This document shows, one piece after another, positions 52,102 to 56,859 of a DNA stretch of 56,859 nt. Source of the DNA: Leptospirales bacterium (GTDB lineage Bacteria > Spirochaetota > Leptospiria > Leptospirales > Leptonemataceae); contig JAEUSB010000061.1 of NCBI GenBank assembly GCA_016788865.1, positions 1-56,859 on the forward strand. Reading direction: 5' to 3'. Below the pieces are notes generated by a model. The model did not search any database. It was not told the origin of the DNA and saw nothing but the letters and a program-made list of their open reading frames with translations. Numbering within the stretch: position 1 is the stretch's first letter; each line of letters begins with the position of its first letter. The position numbers were made by a program, and so were the translations under genes.

Positions 52102-53211
52102 TCAGTAGTAGGCGATTGAAATTCCGTACGGTGAGGTTCCGGATGCGATACTTCCGTTAGCCTGCAGCGCGCCGGTTGCAGGATCAATTATAAAGGAAGA
52201 TACAACATTGGCGACGAGATTGCTTACGTAGACGTATCTACCATTTGGATCGACTGTGATCCCGCTGGATCCTGAAGCGGCGGCAATCGTTCCGAGTGAA
52301 TTGAGTGTCCCCGTAGTCTGGTTGATCGCATACATTGAAACGTTGCCGCTCGTAATGTTGACCCCATACACAAATAATCCCGCGGAGTCGCCGGCTAGAG
52401 CATATGGCCCAGTCCCACTCGGCGCGGTTCCATTGGCGTTAAGGCCACCTGCTGGATTGATTGTGTACATTGAGAGGTTAACTGAATTTGAGTTTGCCAC
52501 ATATGCGAAACGGCCCCGGGGCTCAACATAGATGCCACAGGGATTTGTTCCCGTACCAATTGTTCCATTGGAATTGAGCAAACCATTGGACTGAATCGTG
52601 TACATGGAAACACTGTCGCTCCCATAATTCACAACGTAGAGGAATCGGGCGGAAGGGTCGGTTGCAACTCCAAATGGATTCGTCGCTGCGCCGGTGGTCC
52701 CTTTCGAAACCAGGTTTCCGTTTGTTCGATCAATCGCAAAAATGGAAACGTTGCTTGCACCGTTATTTGCAACATACGCCAGTGTCCCTGATCTATCGAT
52801 CGCAATGTTGTATGCATTCGTTCCCGATGCAATGGTTCCAAGCGAAGTAAGATTGCCCGAACCTTGATTGAGAGAAAACATAGAAACATTACCCGATGTA
52901 AAACCACTGACGTAAACAAAGCTCGCTGTGGGATCAACTGTGAGTCCGTAGGGACCGCCAGCGGCAGCCATGCTTCCAGAGAGTGTGAGAGTCCCCGTTT
53001 CTCGATTCACGGCATAAATAGACACATTGTTTGAATTGTTATTTCCCACATAAACGAATCGTGGTTCCGCTCGGGGAAAGGCGATGGCAAACAATGCATA
53101 TTCCGGATGGCTATTGGTCGTGCCAAAGAAACTGCAATTGGCAAACAAGCAGAGGAATGCACACACAGGGAGAACAGAGCGTCTGCGAGAATACTTCCAA
53201 TAGATTCGCAT
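52102..53211 (-). CDS. Beta-propeller lipoprotein (lactonase/YVTN-type)
   Basis: A 369-residue protein. A lipoprotein signal (LPVCAFLCLFANC) is followed by FFGTTNSHPEYALF and then about seven regular repeats of roughly 45 residues (NVSMYAINQTTGTLNSLGTI and variants, with DPSARFLYVVN). This is a near-ideal seven-bladed propeller. Asn, Ser, Gly and Thr are strongly enriched, as in surface-exposed repeats. The ATG at 53211 lies 1 nt after the stop of the response regulator, so it is the last gene of a three-gene transcript. Confidence 0.88.
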   Translation of the reverse strand: MRIYWKYSRRRSVLPVCAFLCLFANCSFFGTTNSHPEYALFAIAFPRAEPRFVYVGNNNSNNVSIYAVNRETGTLTLSGSMAAAGGPYGLTVDPTASFVYVSGFTSGNVSMFSLNQGSGNLTSLGTIASGTNAYNIAIDRSGTLAYVANNGASNVSIFAIDRTNGNLVSKGTTGAATNPFGVATDPSARFLYVVNYGSDSVSMYTIQSNGLLNSNGTIGTGTNPCGIYVEPRGRFAYVANSNSVNLSMYTINPAGGLNANGTAPSGTGPYALAGDSAGLFVYGVNITSGNVSMYAINQTTGTLNSLGTIAAASGSSGITVDPNGRYVYVSNLVANVVSSFIIDPATGALQANGSIASGTSPYGISIAYY

Positions 53212-53212
53212 T

Positions 53213-53623
53213 TCAGGATAACGCCTTCGCGGCTGCCTCCTGGAGTCGATTTGGCTGGAAAGGTTTAATAACAAAACCCTTCACACCGAGCTTGATTGCC
53301 GCACTCACAATCTGTTCCTGTCCAAGTGCTGTAACCATAAGAATTCGCGCATTCTTGTCTGCTTTGAGTATTTCTGCCACTGCCTGAAGTCCGCCCTTCT
53401 CTGGCATGGTAATATCCATAGTGACTAGATCTGGCTTCATTGTTTGGTACAATACGATAGCTTCAAATCCGTTTTCCGCCTCGCCTACAATTTCATGACC
53501 ACCCGCAACGAGAGCGTCTCGCACCAGGGCCCGCATGAATTTGGAATCATCAACTATGATTACAGTGGCCACATTTGTGTTCCGCAATCCCGCGAGTGTA
53601 ATCTGTTGGAGAGACTCATTCAA
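53213..53623 (-). CDS. CheY-like response regulator
   Basis: A 136-residue receiver domain with an 18-residue N-terminal extension. The acidic pair is in VIIVDDSKFMR, the phospho-acceptor Asp in LVTMDITMPEKGG, the Thr switch in ILMVTALGQ and the Lys in GFVIKPFQP. It has no output domain. MDITMPEKGGLQA resembles CheY-like proteins. It lies 3 nt after the 53627 gene and directly before the propeller gene. No kinase is adjacent. Confidence 0.88.
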   Translation of the reverse strand: MNESLQQITLAGLRNTNVATVIIVDDSKFMRALVRDALVAGGHEIVGEAENGFEAIVLYQTMKPDLVTMDITMPEKGGLQAVAEILKADKNARILMVTALGQEQIVSAAIKLGVKGFVIKPFQPNRLQEAAAKALS

Positions 53624-53626
53624 GTA

Positions 53627-54781
53627 TTACGCTTCTATCTCGAATGTGAGTCCGGCGTACTTAGTGAGTCCCTCAATCAACGGCGCGGCCATTAGCCCGC
53701 CCGGTGTAAACATCCCACCCGGGGATTCGACTTCAAGGAGTGTCAATGCTGCTTCTGACATCATTTTACTGGTAGATCCGTATCCAGGATCACGATCCCC
53801 TTTCACAGAGGCCTGCATGCGACTTCCATCTGGAGATTCGCCAAAGAATACAAAGTCGTAGAAACCGCTCTCGCGTTCATCCTTTGAAGGACCGTCACCT
53901 GGCTTGAGTCCGCTTCCACCAAAGGGATTTGCTTTTGCAGCCGCGTCGACAAGCGCCTGGCTCGCCTCACCCAGGGTTGTGAGCAGCATCTCATCATAAA
54001 CAAAGTCCGTCCCGTAATCATGCTTCAATAGAAAGTTTGTGCGATGTACGTTCTTGGTATTGATGGGGGCCATCATGAATGGGACGGCCCAAACACCGGC
54101 GGTTGGATCATACACTGGAACGATTCCGGCTGGTTGTTCCGGGCCTACAAATCCCGGAGTGAGTGCGAATGGATCGGTCAAGTATGTGCGGAGCTTTGGA
54201 TCTTTAATAGAAGCCTTGAGTGTGGCTTTCATGCTGGCCATTGTTCCGCCGGAAGCGCTTCCCTTCATTTTGCGCACGCGTCCTTTGATTCGCTGCAGTG
54301 GTTTTCCAAATTTCTTCTTTGCAGCCTGCTGGAGAAACCAGACGCCAAGATCAGAAGGAATTGAATCGAATCCCGCAGAAAAAACAATTCTTGCGCCGCT
54401 CTTCTTTGCAGCGGCCTCATGCGCATCGATCATGACACGCATCCAGGCAGGTTCTCCACAAAGATCGACGTAATCGGTTCCGGTTTCCGAACAAACAGCA
54501 ACCAGTTCATTTCCATAGAGCTGATATGGACCGACTGTCGTGAGGATGATTTGTCCGCGTTTACACATTGCAGCGACGGAAGCTACATCTGAAGCGTCCG
54601 CTTCGATGATAGGTGTTCCTTTTGGAGCTCCTACCAGCTGCCCCACTTCTTCGAGCTTACTGGCGCTACGGCCGGCCATGGCCCAACCCTTGATACCGCG
54701 CTGAACCAGGTATTCCACGACGAGACGCCCCGTGAATCCACTGGCTCCATATACAACAATATCAAATTCCTTCTTGCCCAT
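53627..54781 (-). CDS. Saccharopine dehydrogenase-like (trans-acting enoyl reductase family) oxidoreductase
   Basis: A 384-residue NAD(P)-dependent enzyme. A Rossmann start (FDIVVYGASGFTGRLVVEYL) is followed by AGRSASKLEEV, TTVGPYQLYG and DYVDLCGEP, the usual order in this family, and a C-terminal catalytic half. Relatives include lipid-associated reductases that work on polyketide or acyl intermediates, as well as saccharopine dehydrogenase proper; the substrate here is unknown. It heads the transcript with the CheY-like and propeller genes. Confidence 0.85.
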   Translation of the reverse strand: MGKKEFDIVVYGASGFTGRLVVEYLVQRGIKGWAMAGRSASKLEEVGQLVGAPKGTPIIEADASDVASVAAMCKRGQIILTTVGPYQLYGNELVAVCSETGTDYVDLCGEPAWMRVMIDAHEAAAKKSGARIVFSAGFDSIPSDLGVWFLQQAAKKKFGKPLQRIKGRVRKMKGSASGGTMASMKATLKASIKDPKLRTYLTDPFALTPGFVGPEQPAGIVPVYDPTAGVWAVPFMMAPINTKNVHRTNFLLKHDYGTDFVYDEMLLTTLGEASQALVDAAAKANPFGGSGLKPGDGPSKDERESGFYDFVFFGESPDGSRMQASVKGDRDPGYGSTSKMMSEAALTLLEVESPGGMFTPGGLMAAPLIEGLTKYAGLTFEIEA

Positions 54782-54862
54782 ACGTTATGGCGCCAGGCCC
54801 GACGAAATAAGTCAAAGCGATTTATTTCGCCAAACCGATGAGTTCACCGCACCTGGGCCGCC

Positions 54863-55921
54863 CTACGTACCGGTCTTCAAATCCTCCGGTTCCCAGACAT
54901 TGGGACGAGACTGGGAGCGGTATTCGCGCGGTGTTAATCCCGTCACACGTTTGAATTCAATGTTGAACGCTGACTTTGAAGCGAAGCCTGCTTCAAATGC
55001 AATTTGAAGAATATTGAGCTCTCCTTGCAGCAGAAGATCTGTTGCTTCGCGAACTCGATGGTATGCAAGTAGTCTGGGGAAGCTGGTGTTCAATTGTGCA
55101 TTACACATCTCGGAAAGTTGATGGGGTGTTACGCCGATTCTGTCGGCCAACTCAGCCAGTGTCAGGTCTTCTTTCTTGAAAGCCTTCTCGACTCGAAGGA
55201 TCTGATCGAGTTTTGCCAGCTTTTCGCCAATGTCCATGCCAGCCAATTTGCTCCGGGGATACTTCCCTTTCTCCTGTTTGTCCGCCTTATTTCGTGATTC
55301 GTTAGCAAGTCGCGCAAGCGTTGATTTCATTTCTCGTTCAAGCTGAGATCGAGCCGACTCAATGCTCCTGTACCTCTGATACAGGGTGACCAGAAAAAAA
55401 ACCGCATCGAATGGAAACAAGATAGTGGGGCCAAGGAACAGCAGCCCGTGATAGGGAATGATCCCGGCAGACGACAGCATGTACAGGATTCCTGCCAGGT
55501 ACACGGCGCCCCACACAAGCATGAACATCCACATATCAACACGGCCGCGAGTAATTTCTCCGATGGTCAAAACAAGGAATACCGGGATCCACAGAAAATA
55601 GATGGCCGTCAACGATCGTGAGAATATGACATTCTGACTCGAAAGCAATGTGCCAAATGCAATAAGAAACGAAACTATGCTTACACCAAGGACAAAGTTG
55701 CTCACGCCGGGTTTTCTGGTCGGTAGGTCCATAAACACGCGAAAGAAGGCAGTGCCGGTTGCGAGACTCATGGCCTGGGCAAAGAAATATAAATGGTTTT
55801 GTATGTACGGTATTTCTGGCCAGAGCAATCTGTAAAAGGACGAAAACAGAGCCGCAAAAGCGATCGCTTGAAGAGTTATGTAGGCCGCGTAGAGTAGATA
55901 GACGAAATCTCGAAGCGCCAT
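54863..55921 (-). CDS. AraC-type regulator with membrane helices (3' part of a split DISM receptor)
   Basis: A 352-residue product if translated from its own ATG. It begins in the middle of a 7TM DISM region (RDFVYLLYAAYITLQAIAF), has six helices, a coiled coil (ESARSQLEREMKSTLARL) and a C-terminal AraC-type helix-turn-helix pair (LTLAELADRIGVTPHQLSEM, ILQIAFEAGFASKSAFNIEF, TGLTPREYR). The missing first helix and periplasmic sensor are in the gene at 55876, in another frame. As one protein this would be a membrane-bound transcription factor responding to a periplasmic ligand. Confidence 0.8.
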   Translation of the reverse strand: MALRDFVYLLYAAYITLQAIAFAALFSSFYRLLWPEIPYIQNHLYFFAQAMSLATGTAFFRVFMDLPTRKPGVSNFVLGVSIVSFLIAFGTLLSSQNVIFSRSLTAIYFLWIPVFLVLTIGEITRGRVDMWMFMLVWGAVYLAGILYMLSSAGIIPYHGLLFLGPTILFPFDAVFFLVTLYQRYRSIESARSQLEREMKSTLARLANESRNKADKQEKGKYPRSKLAGMDIGEKLAKLDQILRVEKAFKKEDLTLAELADRIGVTPHQLSEMCNAQLNTSFPRLLAYHRVREATDLLLQGELNILQIAFEAGFASKSAFNIEFKRVTGLTPREYRSQSRPNVWEPEDLKTGT

Positions 55922-56493
55922 GAAAGCAGAGCCGCCGCGAGTGCTAGCATCAGAATGAACCCGGCATACATTGCTGTGAGGAAGACTCTTCGCTCAGTAA
56001 AGGCGCGAAGATTCGTCTCCGTGCGAATCGTAATGGGCATTTTGATGAGCGACGTACTTTCCAGGCGAATGTAGTATATCCGATCTGATTCAATTGGAAA
56101 GGTTGGGAAATCGCTCCACCCAACCGGCCACAAACTGCGCGGAAAATGATCCCCGAGCTTTGCAATCTGCGTTCTTGGATTTCCGGCAGCATAGATCTCA
56201 AGGCGATCCAGCGTAAGCGACTCAAAAACGATGAATTGTTTGTTCTCTTTCCCAGAGTGCGGAGCATTGAACTCATACCAGTATGTCGCGGAGGAGAAAC
56301 CTCGGTCAAGAATCGGCCCCGTCAACGGACTGAATCGGGTGGGATTCAGACTCTCTGGAGACGATTGCGAACCCTGCTCCACAAACTCCTTCATGAACGG
56401 AATCGCGGAGATAGCATCTTCCTTTCCCGTTGGCCCACAGGTTGTAAGGGCCAATAGAAACAATAAGATCAATCCTCTGCGAAAATTTTTCAT
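55876..56493 (-). pseudogene. DISMED2 sensor and first helix (5' part of a split DISM-AraC receptor)
   Basis: A 205-residue reading frame with a lipoprotein signal (LILLFLLALTTC), a DISMED2 domain (ATYWYEFNAPHSGKENKQFI, VFESLTLDRLEIYAAG, IYYIRLEST) and one helix (AMYAGFILMLALAAALLSW). It ends 46 nt into the next gene, whose frame continues the same 7TM unit. A one-base frameshift near 55920-55950 would join them. Sequencing error, a real mutation, or programmed frameshifting are all possible. Its ATG overlaps the DHFR-like stop as ATGA. Confidence 0.75.
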
Positions 56494-56859
56494 GGCTTCC
56501 CGGGGCCGATGGTATAGGTCGCATGAAGAAAAGGTCCTCGCTTTTCAGCGGATACTAGCTTTAGCCGTTCAGACGTTATGCGGCGAGGAAGCAGAGGCGC
56601 GCCGTCACCAAGCATTACGGGAGCATATGCAAGAATGAGTTCGTCAAGCAAACCCGCATCCGCAAACTGCCCCACAAGTTCCCCGCCGCCGGCAATCCAT
56701 ATATTCTTGCCCTTTGCCGCTTCGACCATACTGGCATGTGCGGATGCAACGTCGCCTGAAACGAAATGCAGCGCAGCGCCCGGAATTGCCGGGAGAGTTT
56801 TGTGAGAGAATACCCAGCAGGGGATACTGCCGTAGTATGACTGCCATTTGGCAGGATCT
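56490..56859 (-). CDS. Dihydrofolate reductase / RibD C-terminal-like protein (partial)
   Basis: The C-terminal 120 or so residues of a gene that runs off the right edge. IWIAGGGELVGQFADAGLLD and ELILAYAPVMLGDGAPLLP are typical of the RibD_C/DHFR-like family, which reduces pteridine- or pyrimidine-like substrates with NADPH. The N-terminal half and start lie outside the window. Its stop overlaps the ATG of the next gene. Confidence 0.82.
   Translation of the reverse strand, partial: DPAKWQSYYGSIPCWVFSHKTLPAIPGAALHFVSGDVASAHASMVEAAKGKNIWIAGGGELVGQFADAGLLDELILAYAPVMLGDGAPLLPRRITSERLKLVSAEKRGPFLHATYTIGPGKP

Noticed and set aside
52102..53211. Propeller repeats as a tandem DNA repeat or CRISPR-like array
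   Set aside because: The periodicity of about 135 nt follows the 45-residue protein blade, with codon-level divergence and no invariant repeat or spacer structure.

Overview
The window looks like a chromosome segment of a Leptospirales-type spirochaete, closer to Leptonema or Turneriella than to Leptospira itself by its roughly even base composition. This is inferred from gene content: an LA_0442/LA_0875-type envelope protein, five receptors with the 7TMR-DISM module, four class III nucleotide cyclases, several lipoproteins with loose lipoboxes, an orphan FliL and a chemoreceptor. No rRNA, tRNA, insertion sequence or CRISPR array was seen, so the assignment rests on protein families only.

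Layout. 0-2.2 kb (minus): a bufferin-type RiPP locus with a DUF692/MNIO enzyme, its partner protein and two Cys-rich precursors, with an intrinsic terminator inside the locus. 2.3-4.7 kb: a DUF2147 protein, CoaB, and an ECF sigma factor coupled to an NrsF-like anti-sigma factor. 5.4-11.7 kb: two DISM-linked cyclases around a SpoIIE-type phosphatase. 12.4-17.0 kb (minus): a tight lipid operon of a patatin/NTE-like hydrolase, a fatty-acid desaturase and a B12-binding-type radical SAM enzyme. 17.4-26.6 kb: an aldo/keto reductase, a third cyclase, a STAS protein with a decayed second copy, a methyltransferase, FliL and small unknown proteins. 26.8-37.9 kb (minus): two histidine kinases, a giant cyclase of about 2490 residues and a response regulator. 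38-40 kb: a chemoreceptor and a structured intergenic stretch. 40-45 kb: envelope proteins, two decayed genes, and three copies of a promoter-like element. 45-52 kb: PadR- and MarR-controlled methyltransferase loci with clear operators, and a second patatin with two cyclic-nucleotide-binding domains. 52-56.9 kb (minus): beta-propeller protein, CheY-like regulator, saccharopine-dehydrogenase-like enzyme, a frameshifted DISM-AraC receptor, and a DHFR/RibD-like gene cut by the window edge.

How the parts may work together (inference): periplasmic ligand sensing by DISM receptors feeds class III cyclases, and the second nucleotide could act on CNB-patatin lipases. A partner-switch pathway (SpoIIE phosphatase, STAS protein) and two-component kinases run in parallel.

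The most unusual items are the giant cyclase, which carries eight GAF domains and a histidine-kinase-like domain whose phospho-acceptor His is Gln; a DISM kinase whose signal peptide can only be reached from a CTG codon in a CTGA stop-start overlap; the bufferin locus with two lipobox-like precursors and an internal terminator; and the conserved GATTATAA...GGCGACA element 40-41 nt upstream of three start codons.
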